Source of the DNA: Pelecanus crispus | Lineage: Eukaryota > Chordata > Aves > Pelecaniformes > Pelecanidae | NCBI RefSeq assembly: GCF_030463565.1 | Contig: NC_134656.1 | Coordinates: 811,001 to 875,000 of the forward strand | Length of the DNA: 64,000 nucleotides | Direction: 5' to 3' | Part shown: one piece after another, positions 1 to 12,100 of the stretch | Numbering within the stretch: position 1 is the first letter of the stretch | Layout of the letters: the number at the start of each line of letters is the position of its first letter | Translations under genes and position numbers: made by a program | The notes under the pieces: generated by a model | Told to the model about the DNA's origin: nothing | The model's input: the letters and a program-made list of their open reading frames with translations, nothing else | Database searches by the model: none

Positions 1-529
1 CTATAAAAATAATAATAACAAACTTAAGAGCACACTGCAACACAAAGAATCCCTGACTTTTGTGTCAAATGAATGTTTTTTTTCTTCAGAGAAGGGTTTT
101 CATTTTACTACAGCAACCTTCTTTTCTGATTTTTTTTTTCAGGCTAGTTGCTAAATATAAACTAGAATTACTTACTTGCATTTCTAGCATTATTGGTATT
201 TTCCCCATGTTTTTTTCTTGTTCACCAGCGTATGTTGTAAGCCCCGTAGGTGAAATGGTGGCTCTGTCCTCCCAAGCTTACAACACCCTGTACAACTATT
301 TTGATGGCATTTACCTGGTCTTATCCTGAATTTCAAACCTGGCTTTGGTCATCAGTGCTCAGCTCTTGGTGGAGGGGAGACCTTACAGCTGTCCATAGGC
401 ACCTCTGCTTTAACGTGCAGTAAAATGAAAACCCTTCTCTGAAGAAAAAAAAACCATTAATTTGGCACAAAAGTCAGGGATTTTTTGTGTTGCAATATGG
501 TCTTAAGGTTGTTATTATTATTTTTATAG
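1..529. repeat. Large imperfect inverted repeat (MITE-like or fold-back element)
   Basis: Bases 1-109 are nearly the reverse complement of 419-529. Both arms hold the AATAATAATAAC/GTTATTATTATT stretch, a CCCTGACTTTTGTG-type block and an AGAAGGGTTTTCATTTTACT block, with a few mismatches and one or two 1-base gaps. The spacer is about 310 bp and I see no transposase in it. Long arms round a short non-coding centre suggest a non-autonomous DNA transposon, but the left arm touches the window edge, so its outer end and target duplication cannot be seen. I do not recognise the family. Confidence 0.7.
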
Positions 530-1669
530 TTATAAGGTTATAACTGGTCCTTACATAGCAAAGTTGACACAGAAAAAGGGGAAAGCTGCCTAAATTGTAA
601 AAGCTGGGCTAGTGGCTTGAGCGTATAAAGCAGTATTTGTGCTTTTAATACATTCCAATATAAATAAAGATTTGTAAAGCAGGGAAAAGCATTGAGCAAC
701 AGGATATTGGATGCCCAGTTACCGGCCAGCGCTGTTACCCAAGAGCCCAGAGCTAACGCGAAGGGGAAGGAGCCCGAGACCCTGGGGGCTGCAGCATGTG
801 AAGCTGCCGCAGACCCCAAAGAGCCGTGCTGGAAAATCAGCTTATTCCAGACAAATCCCCACTAGCACCTGCACTCAGGCTGTCACACACAAATTACCGT
901 ACGGGGGTAATTTTTCAAGTTTCTAGTGAGTGTGTGGGGAGGCTCCAGAAAAGTGCCGGGAGATTTTTACCGCCTTTAACACTTGACCCGAGAAGCAGCT
1001 CCTGAGGATCATCCCACCCGTGCCAGCAGCTGCCAGCCGCTTCCCGGCAGACGGGATTTCCACAGCCTCAGAAGAGCCCCTGTGGGGTGGGACACGCAAA
1101 TCCACGTCAGCTCCAGACCATAAGGGTGCTTTTGTCCTGCTGTCCTCAACACTTAATACCTTTGCGAGATAAAATGTGCAGCTAACAACCCGGTGCGTTG
1201 CACAATAAGGGGATAATACGCTGCTAAGCAAAGCGGTCCGGAGGTGCAGGCTCAGTTTGCTTGCGCCTGGCTCCGTACCGAGCCTTGCACAGCGAGCGCT
1301 GCTGGGCTCCACGCGGGACACGCTGCAAACCGGCCCCTTCGCAGCAGCTGCGATGAGGGCTTCAAAGGAGTGGGACTCGGCAAGCACCTGCTACATCTGC
1401 ACCGTGGCTGCACTGCGAGCACCTCCTCTGCCCCCGCCAGCCCCGCGGGGGATGGGCGGCAGCAGGGCCCCCCTGTGCACCAAACCCCAGCTCCCGCGTG
1501 AGGCTGAGCTTCACAAACGCTTTCTGCAAGGTGCCAGCTTGCTCCGTGCAGGTACAGCCTCCTCCCTGAGCTGCGCTGCCTGTCCGTGGGCCATGTGGCA
1601 CAGGGGCACGGCCAGAATCCCGTGTCAAATAAAGATTTAGAGAGAGAAATACTGAGGCAGTGAAGGATT
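530..1669. other. No gene recognised (downstream of the BPIFB3/4-like gene)
   Basis: This stretch lies between the inverted repeat and the polyadenylation signal of the minus-strand gene. It becomes GC-rich after about 1000. Several overlapping open frames occur on both strands, but none shows a domain, signal peptide or splice pattern I can support. Confidence 0.5.
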
Positions 1670-1675
1670 TTTATT
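1670..1675 (-). terminator. Polyadenylation signal AATAAA of the BPIFB3/4-like gene
   Basis: The minus strand reads TTCAATAAAAATCC here, about 390 bases after the stop codon at 2065. It is the first canonical hexamer after the stop, so the 3' UTR probably ends near 1650-1660. Confidence 0.6.
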
Positions 1676-2064
1676 GAAAGAGCAATACGTGGGCAACCTT
1701 TATGCCTGAAGAGGAGCTCTGCTTCCTGACTATGGATATCAAAACTGGCCACAGAAAACCCTCCCTAACATCCACCAGCCAAACAGCTTTCCCTACCCCC
1801 GTGCCAGGCTATGCCAGGACCGGCCGACCGGAGACGGGCACCCGTCCCCCTCGGGCCATGGCGGTAACACAGGGCAGTGCCCACGGGAAGATGAAGACAG
1901 CAGGGATGAGCAGGGCTCTGGGGCTCGCGGCACGCTGCCTGCCTCAGACGGCCAGCGCGGCCGAGGGTCCTCCGGGGCAGGATCTTTTTAGAGAGGTCTG
2001 GTCGGGAGAGTCGTCTGCCTGGAAGAAGCAGCACAAAAACTATTCATTTTTCTCATTTGGACTT

Positions 2065-5000
2065 TCACCAGCTTTTCCCTATATCCCAGGCGAGGTTTTC
2101 CTGTGGGTCCATGCGGGCAGAGGGACCTCCTGGAAACCGGGAGCAGCCCATGGGAGAGGGGCTGGCCGGGGGGGCGTGGGGCTCATCCCCTGTCTCCCGG
2201 GGAAAGCAGCGCTGCGGGAAATGCAATCCTTACCTCGATGATGTCAACCTTGGCGTTCCCGAGGCTGGCGTTGAGAATGTTGGGCAGAGGCACCGGCACA
2301 TGCAAGGCGTCTGCAAAAGCAAGCGAAAGCGTCTCGTCATGGGGGACACCCCGAAGGCAGGTAGCGAGGGAAGGGGGTGAGCCCCAAATCCGGCTGAGTT
2401 TGAGAGGAGAGGGGGCCCAGATCCCGGCCGTACCGTTAATGGCAGGCACGTACGCAGCCTCAAGGACTCGCTTGAGCCATCCTGTAAGCAGGGAGACCTG
2501 CGGGGGAAGACGACACGTGTCGGTACCAGAAGAGAGCAATGGTTATTGGGGTGAAAATGGCCACGCCAGCGTTATCAGTTAAGGTCTGTCACTGCAGGAT
2601 GCTCAGAGCAATGAAACACAAATGCTGCGAAGCTTCCTTCAGTGAAACGCTGCCAGGGCTGAGGGTGGGGGCATACACAGGGACATGCTTTTTGAGTAAT
2701 TTCTTCTTGATTATTCCTCCCCCCTTCCCAGCACCCCCGGTGCGCTGCCAAGGGAACATATACATCCAAGTGTCACTGCCATAGGGCACAGGGGATCGAC
2801 AGGGCAGGCAACAATCGGCCTCTGCCAAGAGAAGAAACGTGCAGACTGAAGAAGAATTGGCATTTTGGCTCTCCTTCCCCACACAGAGCCTCTGGCCATC
2901 ACATCGCTCGCTGCAGCGCCTCGATCCAAAGCAGCGTGCACTTACGCTGAGAGGGCTGAGCCTCAGGGGTGCCTGTGTCAGGTTGATGCTGCAAGAGATG
3001 AAAACAAGGCAGAGTCGGGGTGCACGGGGTGCAGCCCTCCTCCGGCTTTCCACATGCTGCCCAGACCTTTCCTTGGTCCAGAATTTGTCTCACCCATGCA
3101 AAGATAGAAGGATTTTGAAAATCGAGCAACTTTTTAAAAACCTCCCTCATCACGTCAGACACGCACTCAGTCTGAAGCTGGGGCTGGGAGGAGGCAGGAG
3201 GAGGAGGCAGGAGGCTGGGAGGAGGCAGGAAAGCTCTGGCAGCCCTTTACACCCCTACCACGTCTACCTCGCGCTCCCCGATCGCTGCCACCGGCCCCAT
3301 CTCACCGGGCTCCTGGGAGCGTCCCCAGGCAGAGCCCCCTCCCCGCCTGCAGCCGCCGCAAAGCTCGGCTCTACCTGTCAAGAGCCAGGGAGAGTTGCAG
3401 TTTGCCGTCGGAGACCAACGGGGTGATGTTCAGAACGATGTCCTGAAATTGCAACAAGGGAAGAAATGAAGTTAGTTCCCTGCGTGGCTCCAAAGACTGA
3501 AAAGAAAACCCAGAGTATTTGTAAATAACCCATTCCAAGAAAAAACACCTGTCTGTGCCTAGAAACCGCATTTTTTTGAAGGATGGCATCATGTCTCTCT
3601 CTCCCCAGGGTTCACCCGTCCTGTCTTTACTTTGTATTATTCCCTAAACATTTCACTTCCACTTGGTTACGAGCATCTTAAAAGGAGCAAGCACCACCGC
3701 TTTTAAGATGCACTGAATTCAGAAGTACAAGCGCTACAGGGCTGAGGGCAGGAGATGCCGGAGAACAGCCAGACTCAGCCCTCGCCCTGGTTCAGAGGTC
3801 TCGTCCCCCGGGAGCACACTCACTGTGTCGAGGGAGAAGAGGGGCTTCTGGAAGGACTGCAGGGCGGGACTGAAGATGTCGACGGAGGCTTTGAGGGTGG
3901 CGGTGGCTCTTCCACCCCTCACGGCCACCAGCGGCTTGCTGGCCGCCCGCACGCGCAGCTCCAGCGGCAGAGAGCCGGGGAGGACGCCGGTGAGCTGCGA
4001 GGGGCGAGGGGAGGTCAGGGCAAGGGGGTCTTTGCGTGGCCAGCGTTGGGCGGCGGGGTTGGAGAGCAGTGCACAGGAGGGAGGCGGCTGACCTGGGGGA
4101 TGAGCGGCAGGAGGGCAGACGTGGACAGCGAGACACCATCGGGCACCTGCGGGAACAGCGCCAGCGGCGTCGGGGCCGGGGGGGGTTTGTGCAAAGCCCG
4201 CGCCGGGCTCGGCCGGGCCCCACAAGCGCACGCATGGCGGCCAGCACCCTTGGGTCACCCGAGAGCAACCCGCACCCCGACCCAACCCCGGGGAGGGGCG
4301 TCGCGACCCACCATCGAGTTGGTGATGCTGAGGTTGAAGGCTGCCTGCCCCGGGGCCAGCCCCAGCAGGGCGCCGAGGGCACGCGGCGAGAGGCCGAGCC
4401 GCGGCGGCTGGCCCCTGGCCAGCAGCAGGGTGGCGGCGAGCGGCCGGCCCTGCGCGGAGGCCACCGCGCCGCCGGCCGCGTCCCTGAAGAGGAGCTGCAG
4501 GGGACAGAGCAGGGCAGGGCTCGGAGGGCTGCGGTCGCACCGGGCGCCCTGCCCGCCCGCGGCCCTCGCGGAGAGGCTCACGCGGGGTTCATCGGCGCTT
4601 GAATAAACCCGCGGCCGCTTCAGACCGTTCTAGCACAGGCAGCGGTTGCATCTGCTGCCGCTTTCCCCAGCTCTGTCACACCTCCCCTCCAGTAAGACAC
4701 GTTGCCAATATTTTTGTCCCGATTATGGTCCCTATTAATTGCATACCCAACTTTTACAGCCCATTTATAGACGGAACCTGCTTGTGAATGGTGACCGCTG
4801 CTCCTGCATGAAGTTAAGCTTTTCTAACTAACAACTATGAGAGTGCTATAATTATACTTAATTAAGCAGCGTCAAGCCAATCTGGCTCGTGCTACCCTCA
4901 AGGATTCGCAAGTCAAAAATAAGATGATCTCTAAAGGTCCCTTCCAACCCAAGCATTCTATGATAGAGTCCCAGTGGTGGCATTAGCACGGATATGGCGG

Positions 5001-8000
5001 GACCACGCTCATCAGCATCTTCCAGTGAATGTTTTCCTGAAAACTGGAGTATGAGGAGCCTTCGACAAACAGCCACCACATTCAGATGAATTACCCAAAT
5101 TCCCTAAGTCAAAGGTTTTCGGGCCAGGGGAAGCGGTGGCACTTACGTTCAGATCCAGCTGGATAGCATCGCCACTGATGATGGAAAAGGGGGGCAGATC
5201 TCCCAGAGCCCCGAGCGGGAGCGCAGCTGTGGGACGCAGGGAGGAAAGCTTTTAAGCTGCAGTGAGAGGGGGATGCTCCCAAATCCCGTGGTCCCAAGAG
5301 ACATCAGAACCAACGGCGGCTCCTGCTCGCAGTGTTCCCAGCTGGACAAGCCACTAGAAAGCACTGTTTTGCAGCAAAAATGTTGTTTCTAAAAGCAACC
5401 GTTCCTGGAGTGGCTTTCTGCTGGAAAAATTGTCTGCTGCTGCTGCTCCGGGGCAAGGGAAATTGAATGTTGTGCTTGAGCCGAGTTGTGTTTTTAAGAA
5501 GATGTTAAAATATTTGTATTTACCCAATGTAAAAAAACCAAACAACCCTAAGTGCAGGGGGTCACACAGGAGCAGAGGAAAAGGAGGCTGCCAGCACTTA
5601 CGGGTCCTGGAGCCAAGCGGAGAGCTCGCCAAATTGAGCCTGGCGTTGACGATGTCGCACCCCTGGGGAGGCAGAGGAGGTTGGAGTCCTGGGACCCGCG
5701 GCACCAGCGGATGTGCGTTGTATTAACACGGCTTAAAATCTGGCTCTGCTGCACGGGCAGGAGCCGCTGCCAGGCAGGATTTGGTGGGACGCCCCGTTAC
5801 TGCAGTGCTCAGCATTAGGCAGGCAAGCGGCCCCTCTAAGCCAGGGCTTCGGTCCCTGGGCAAGACTTGCTCACTGCGACCATGAAACCAGCACACGTCT
5901 CGGAAACCTGCTTGCCGGCGGAGCCTGGCACAGGCGATGGTGCCGGCGAGGTGCCGGTGCCCACTGGCGGGGAGCACGGGCTGGCCAACCTGGCTGAGCC
6001 GCAGCTGTGCAAACAGCCGCCTCCGCGGGGGCAGCCTGGCCCGCTGCCTGCCCTGCTCGCGCTGCCCGCGCTGCCTACCCTGCTCGCGCTGCCTGCCCTG
6101 CTCGCGCTGCCCGCGCTGCCTACCCTGCTCGCGCTGCCTGCCCTGCTCGCGCTGCCCGCGCTGCCTACCCTGCTCGCGCTGCCCACGCTGCCTACCCTGC
6201 TCGCGCTGCCTGCCCTGCTCGCGCTGCCCGCGCTGCCTGCCCTGCTCGCGCTGCCTGCCCTGCCTGCGCTGCCCGCACTGCCTACCCTGCTCGCGCTGCC
6301 TGCCCTGCTCGCGCTGCCCGCGCTGCCTGCCCTACCCGCGCTGCCTGCCCTGCTCGCGCTGCCCACGCTGCCTGCCCTGCTCACGCTGCCTGCCCTGCCT
6401 GCGCTGCCTGCCCTGCTCGCGCTGCCTGCCCTGCTCGCACTGCCTGCCCTGCTCGCGCTGCCTGCCCTGCCCGGCACTGTGCTGACAGCTCGCATGAAGA
6501 CCGCTTTGCAGACTTACCACCTCATGCAGGACATCGCTAAGGTACTGTTTTAAAGGCTGATCCAGAAGTGGCACTTTGGGTCTGGGTAACAGGAAAATAG
6601 AAAATAAAAAGTGACACAGATTAATGGCTGGAAAATAAAAGTACTTTGCGCAAGAGAAGTATGAGGCCTCACTTGCACTTTCCAGGGCCATATTCAGTGC
6701 CAAAATATTACCCAAACCAAGCCCTCTGAATCTGGCCCGGTGTTAGGTTCCCAGCACAACCCAGAAATACTCTTCCTGGAGCCCGAATTTTAAAAGAAAG
6801 GTCAGCAGTTCCCCTCTGAGGCCGGCATCCGGGTAGTTCAGCCTCCGAGGCGTCGGGCACAGAAGCGCTGCCTTCGATGGCCAACAGCGCCAAGGTTTCC
6901 CACTGCCACAGGGACCACGTGCTGGCCACGAGCAGCCGCTCACACGGACACCGGCCTCACACGGATCCTACCTCACAGTGATGCCTACCTCGTACGGATG
7001 TTTATGGCAAAAATCTTGCAGTCCTTATTGTTCTGGAGATCTGCCCACTTGTCCTGGACCATCAAGACCACATCTGCTTCCACCTGCGTGCAGAGCACCC
7101 TGCCTGGCACACTGCATGGGTGAAACGCAGCACACAGCTCAGGAAATTTGCTGGCCATCTACTTTCCAAAGAGATGGAGACCCCCGAGCTGTGCCCAACA
7201 GACACGCCGTACCTGGTGTTCTCGACCAGCAGCTGGGTGTTGAAGCCCACCTGGTGCCCAAAGCCTGGCAGGGAGCGCAGACTTATTTTGGGGAGGGTGT
7301 TGTTCACAATTTTCGGCCTGGGTGGTTGAAACAAGGAAAAGGCAGCGAGTAGCACATTTGTACAGCGGATGCCCTGTCCCTTCAGCCCCCAGCGCTGTGG
7401 GCGACTGCAGAGCCGCAGTCTTGGGGTCCTCTCCACCCTGGGTCAGCAGGGACCCCTACCAGCCAGAAGCAGCTTGCGGCACATACAAGGCACGCTTGCA
7501 TGGCAGGCACATACCGAAACGCCCAACAGCTGAACCCTCGTTTATGAACCTGCCCCAGGATGGGAAAGGGGGGGGCCCTGTGTGTTCAGACAGCAGGATC
7601 CAGACCAGAGCCTCCTTTCCCCAGAGTGGTCCAGACACACCAAGGGCTGCTCAGGGACACCCGTCTCCCACTGTCACTCACCCTGTGAGATTTCCACTGC
7701 TTCCGCGAAGAAGATTGCCAACAAGACCATCTTTGCCAAGGAGACCATCTTTGCCAATAAGAATATCAAGGACAGCCTCAAGGAGAACATCAACAAGACC
7801 GTCTTTGCCAAGGAGAGCACTGAGGACACCATCTTTGCCAAGGAGACCACCGAGGACACCATCTTTGCCAAGGAGACTGCCAACAGCACCATCTCCACCA
7901 AGGAGACCACCAAGGACACCATCTCCACCAAGGAGACCACCAAGGAGACCATCTCCACCAAGGAGACCATCTCCGCCAAGGAGACCATCTCCGCCAAGGA

Positions 8001-9129
8001 GACCATCTCCGCCAAGGAGACCACCACCGCCAAGGAGACCACCACCGCCAAGGAGACCACCACCACCAAGGAGACCATCCTGACCAAGGAGACCATCTCT
8101 GCCAAGGAGACCCCCAACAGCACCATCTTCACCAAGGAGACCACCAAGGACACCATCTCTGCCAAGGAGACCCCCAACAGCACCATCTTCACCAAGGAGA
8201 CCACCAAGGACACCATCTCTGCCAAGGAGACCCCCAACAGCACCATCTTCACCAAGGAGACCACCAAGGACACCATCTCTGCCAAGGAGACCCCCAACAG
8301 CACCATCTTCACCAAGGAGACCATCTCTGCCAAGGAGACCCCCAACAGCACCATCTTCACCAAGGAGACCACTAAGGATGCCATCTCTGCCAAGGAGACC
8401 CCCAACAGCACCATCTTCACCAAGGAGACCATCTCTGCCAAGGAGACCCCCAACAGCACCATCTTCACCAAGGAGACCACTAAGGATGCCATCTCTGCCA
8501 AGGAGACCCCCAACAGCACCATCTTCACCAAGGAGACCACCAAGGACGCCATCTTCACCAAGGACACCATCTTCACCAAGGACACCACCAAGAGGACCAC
8601 CTTTTTCAAGGAGACCACCAAGAGGACCACCTTTTTCAAGGAGACCACTGAGCAGATTTCTGCCAAGGAGACCTCCCTGAAGCTTCTGGAGGTCACGCTT
8701 GGCTGGTGAATGTGTAATACCTGAAAAAAAGGATGAGAGGTCACTGTGAGCTATGTGGACTCAGCATGCAAGCATGCTGTGTCAGCCTGGCTGTTCCTTC
8801 CCCTCCACTGTCCCTCTATTTCCCTCTTTATACAATAGGGGTGGTGGCACCAGCCACTGCAAAGTATCTGAAGTGCTATCTCCAAAGTGCTTTATAAATG
8901 CAAATTATCAGCATTGCCACTACTGCTGAATGGTTCTGGACCAGCTTCTGATTTTCTGAGCATGGTCAAGAGACAGAAAGAGAAGAACCAGTCTCAAAAA
9001 AAAGATAAATCCTGTCTCGTCCATACGCTTACCATCTACATCCGCTTTGGCAACCGAGGACATGATTCGAACTCCTTGTGAAGGGGTCAGCAGGCTGCAG
9101 AGCAGGAAAACAGCCCAGAACACAGACAT
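2065..9129 (-). CDS. BPIFB3/BPIFB4-like BPI-fold protein with an expanded Gly-Leu repeat exon (15 exons)
   Basis: Secreted BPI-fold family protein, expected to bind lipid or LPS-like ligands. Exons, 5' to 3': 9129-9033, 8720-7682, 7317-7213, 7111-6989, 6581-6518, 5662-5602, 5226-5147, 4494-4312, 4146-4093, 3994-3824, 3442-3375, 2988-2946, 2497-2434, 2310-2234, 2100-2065. All have AG/GT borders and compatible phases, giving about 754 residues. The start is MSVFWAVFLLCSLLTPSQG, a signal peptide. Exon 2 encodes about 345 residues rich in GLLGEDG-type repeats, like the shorter N-terminal repeat I recall in human BPIFB4. The core follows the family (LPKISLRSLPGFG; Cys in NNKDC and EVGCD as the likely disulfide; VPLPNILN near the end). 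The last exon (ENLAWDIGKSW then stop) is the least certain. The signal peptide resembles that of the gene at 33-45 kb. Position after BPIFB6 favours BPIFB3, the repeats favour BPIFB4, so I leave the symbol open. Confidence 0.82.
4915..4972 (+). mobile_element. CR1 LINE 3'-end fragment
   Basis: The bases round 4925-4965 match the CR1 3' tail pattern (GATCTCTAAAGGTCCCTTCC, then CATTCTATGAT). It is a short, old plus-oriented fragment in the intron between exons 7 and 8 of the BPIFB3/4-like gene. Confidence 0.7.
6041..6472. repeat. Intronic GC-rich minisatellite (9-bp core unit)
   Basis: About 430 bp of CTGCCTGCC / CTGCTCGCG / CTGCCCGCG / CTGCCTACC units arranged mostly as 18- and 9-bp blocks. 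It lies in the intron between exons 5 and 6 of the BPIFB3/4-like gene and ends about 45 bp from the exon 5 donor. It produces long Leu/Pro/Ala frames on the plus strand and Gly/Arg/Ser/Ala frames on the minus strand, which are by-products of the repeat and not genes. Confidence 0.85.
7682..8720 (-). repeat. Coding minisatellite: GLLG-repeat exon 2 of the BPIFB3/4-like gene
   Basis: The whole 1,039-nt exon is open in the phase set by exon 1 (phase 1 in, phase 2 out). The strongest unit is 60 bp; three identical copies fill 8101-8280, followed by 48-60 bp variants up to about 8540. Read on the minus strand, the unit gives VLGGLLGEDG AVGGLLGRDG (20 residues). The part from 7700 to 8080 has older 12-18 bp units (LLGGDG, GLLGKDG). 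Borders are TTTTTTTCAG at the acceptor and GG|GTGAGT at the donor. The exon starts with ITHSPAKRDLQ and ends GSSGNLTG, which joins the family's core. The plus strand is also open here by codon bias alone. Confidence 0.85.
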
Positions 9130-12100
9130 CTTTGGTCCCGATAACTGTGGAAAGTGATTGCCATCAGTGCAATGCTGGGATAGTGAGCACAAGCCAGTGG
9201 AGGGAGGAAAGAGGAGGACGGAGGAAAGAAAAAGGAGGAATGCCTGTCAGGGAAGACAAAATCAGAGAGGAAGCTGCTGGTACCTCTCTCGCCTCTTCAC
9301 CACACTGGTGGGCTCGGTAAAACTCCTGATGGCGCTTTCCTGCAGGAGGAACCAGAACTTTAACAACAGTTGCTCCAAAGACTGACCGTCACAGCAGCCA
9401 AGTGAAAAGCAAGCTGTTGTTCCTGCTTTAATCCCTCAGCACCGGTGAGCAATGTTGGTGACCGATCTGGATGATCTGGGCCACATCTGTTCTGGGTGGG
9501 AATTTCTCCAAGAAACAGATCCTGTATCCCACGTGATGGGAAAACAGGATATTTCTGACAACACGATCATTTCTAGTCATGGAAAGAAAAGCAGTGGTGT
9601 CTACACAGGACAAATGCACCAACATGTCTAGCAAGGAGAGAATCTCCGTATTTGAACGTCATGATCTTTGCACAAACATCAAACATCTGAGGCTTCTCTC
9701 TGCACAAAACCACCTTTTGCTCGAATTGTAAGAGGAGAAAATAATTTTTAGAGTTTCAGTGTCATTGAAATATTTCTCTGGGATCTACAATTTGAAGTAG
9801 CTTTTTTTTTTTTTTTTTAAAAGAACTGTAATGAACTTCATTGCCCCAAATCTATTTAAATGTAAATAGCACATCAAAAAGGGATCAAAACAAGCATGAG
9901 AGGTCTTAGGTAAAAATGTATCTCAGATAACAGAGTTATACCAAAAAATAATTTAAGTGATAATTGTTTATGAAAACCACTTTCTTCTTCAAGGACTGCA
10001 AATACAATGAACATACATGCCTGTTCTTGAGAAACTCATAGTTAAAGCTGCCACATGTTTTACTCGTCGGAGCATAATTCAGGCAGGCAGCAGGGAAGAA
10101 TAACAATTTCTGTTAACAGGCCATACTCCTAAATGAACATTAAGGATTCTCCTTTGGGAAGCATTGAGGTTTGCAGAAGCAGAAGCTAAGCGCGTGCTTT
10201 TTGAGGAACACATTTGCTCTTACCTAACCAAGATTTTGCGTGTGAGGGTCTCTCTCGCCAGCGTCCCTGTCTTCTGAAGATGACCTGCATCAAGCACCTT
10301 CATATATAGAGCTTTACAGCAGGGAGGGGGCAAGCGATGTCATCGAGGACATCCAGAATAATTGGTGGGGAGCAAAACAAACAACGTATGGTTTCTGGTG
10401 ACTCCCACTGCAAATATTTCCCTCGAGATGTTAGGAGTTAGGTAAATCATTGAGCAATGACTCGTAGGTGCAGAGGCAGACCTGGCCAGCTCCGGGGGCC
10501 GGTCTGCACACCGCTGCCTGGTTTAGTACAGCAGCAGCAGCAGCAGCCTCTCGGGCTTGCTCTCGTGTGAAGATGCGGACATGGCTGAAAAGTCATGCCC
10601 TGATAAAATACTACTTTTTTTTTTTTAAATAAAATTGAGGTTTTGACTGAAAAATGTGTCAAAATACCGGCCACCCCTCACTGTTAAGTACTTCTACAGT
10701 CCTCAGTGCTGCAATACTGAGCACTTTACCCTTGCAGCAAGCCCATGCAGTAGGGATGTGCCACATGTTATGGGTGATAAATGAAGGACCAGGCAACACC
10801 TTTCTCAATGTAAAGACAGACCGTGGAGATAGTAACAGAGCCGGGTATTCCCCATCCAGGCCAGCAGGACATGCCCAGCGTTCCCATCCTGCCGTGCCTC
10901 CAGACTGTGACCTTACCCAATGTGTATCAAAGCCAACAGCACCCGTCCAGTGCCCTGAATGGCTCGTCATCCATTTGATAATTGAGGAAAAGGAGGTAGT
11001 GAATTGGGAAGGAATACCTGATGAGGTGTATCGACCGGGTGTCACGGCTTTACGCATACCCTGACCTGACAGACTCTTCGGAGAGATGCCACCTGATTCG
11101 GAAATGCTGCACTAGTCTAACTGGCGCGCCATTATTTCCAGGTCCCTCGTCTCTGCCTCGGAGCACTCCAGGAGGGCTGGAGATGGGATGCGCTGGCACA
11201 GGCAGATACGTTGAGGGGGTGATGCCATTGACTGTGAAGCCAGGGATCTCCAAGGCTAGAGCTTGTCGGCTCTGGATCATTTTGAAGTCCTGGAGGGACT
11301 GTTGATCCCAGTGTGGGCATATCGAGAGAGGTGGCCTCCCTGCCACACCATCCCATGCAGCAAATGTGCTGCAACTGCCTGGGGTCTTCTGCCTGCACGT
11401 CACAGTTCTGCCCGGGCCCCTGCCCTCTCCGATTTCTGGCCAGGTTTTTTTCATGCTGAAAAATTGTGTCCCACCTGGTCCATCATGGTTCATTTACTGC
11501 CAGATAATTTACTGCTACAGGCAGGAGAAAAGGAGAAAGATTTCTGCTGAGCCAGCACACCATATGCACCCACAGCCATGCTGGCTCTTTCCCTTCCGCC
11601 CTGTCCTGGTCCTGATCACCGGCACTGCACGGATACACGGAGCTGCTGCCTTGAGCTGCACCAGAGCAGCAGCTCTTTGGGGCAAGAAAAAGCAAATCCT
11701 CCTCTGTGGGCAGCAGCCCAAATGCAGCCCCTGTGTGCGGATCGTGTCCCGGTGCGCACAGCGAAGGCCGGCTGCGGTGGCGGGGAGGGTGCATCGGCCA
11801 AGGGGACGGGGGTGAATTATTCACTCCCCGATGTGCTCTTTAATGGCAGGGGTGGATGGGCTGCTCCTCAGCTCTGAAGAATAATAGTCCAGAACAATGC
11901 TTGCTCAGAGTTAATACTTTCTGCAAACTTGGAAATCAGTATTTCCAGCAGATTAGCCAGCTTTTGTCACACGTTAATTCCAGCTTTAAAAAATATCCTA
12001 GCTAAGGGCCAAGGAAGGGATGGCAAAGCTGCTAAAGTATTTAAGGAGTTGTCACTCTCCTTGCAACCCGATCAGCCAGGCACCTCAGGAGCACAAAGCC

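Noticed and set aside
1252-1752. Several overlapping frames of 85-166 codons near 1.2-1.75 kb
   Set aside because: GC-rich DNA gives open frames on both strands; no motif or splice evidence; it lies downstream of the polyadenylation signal.
1940-2017. Alternative terminal exon of the BPIFB3/4-like gene after the acceptor CTTCTTCCAG (ADDSPDQTS...)
   Set aside because: The exon at 2100-2065 gives a short tail like other family members; the alternative has no resemblance to known C-termini.
3755-4606. Plus-strand frame of 283 codons
   Set aside because: Antisense shadow of GC-rich minus-strand exons 8-10 of the BPIFB3/4-like gene.
5867-6553. Long plus-strand Leu/Pro/Ala frame and minus-strand Gly/Arg/Ser frame
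   Set aside because: Both are readings of the intronic 9-bp minisatellite; no signal, domain or splice context.
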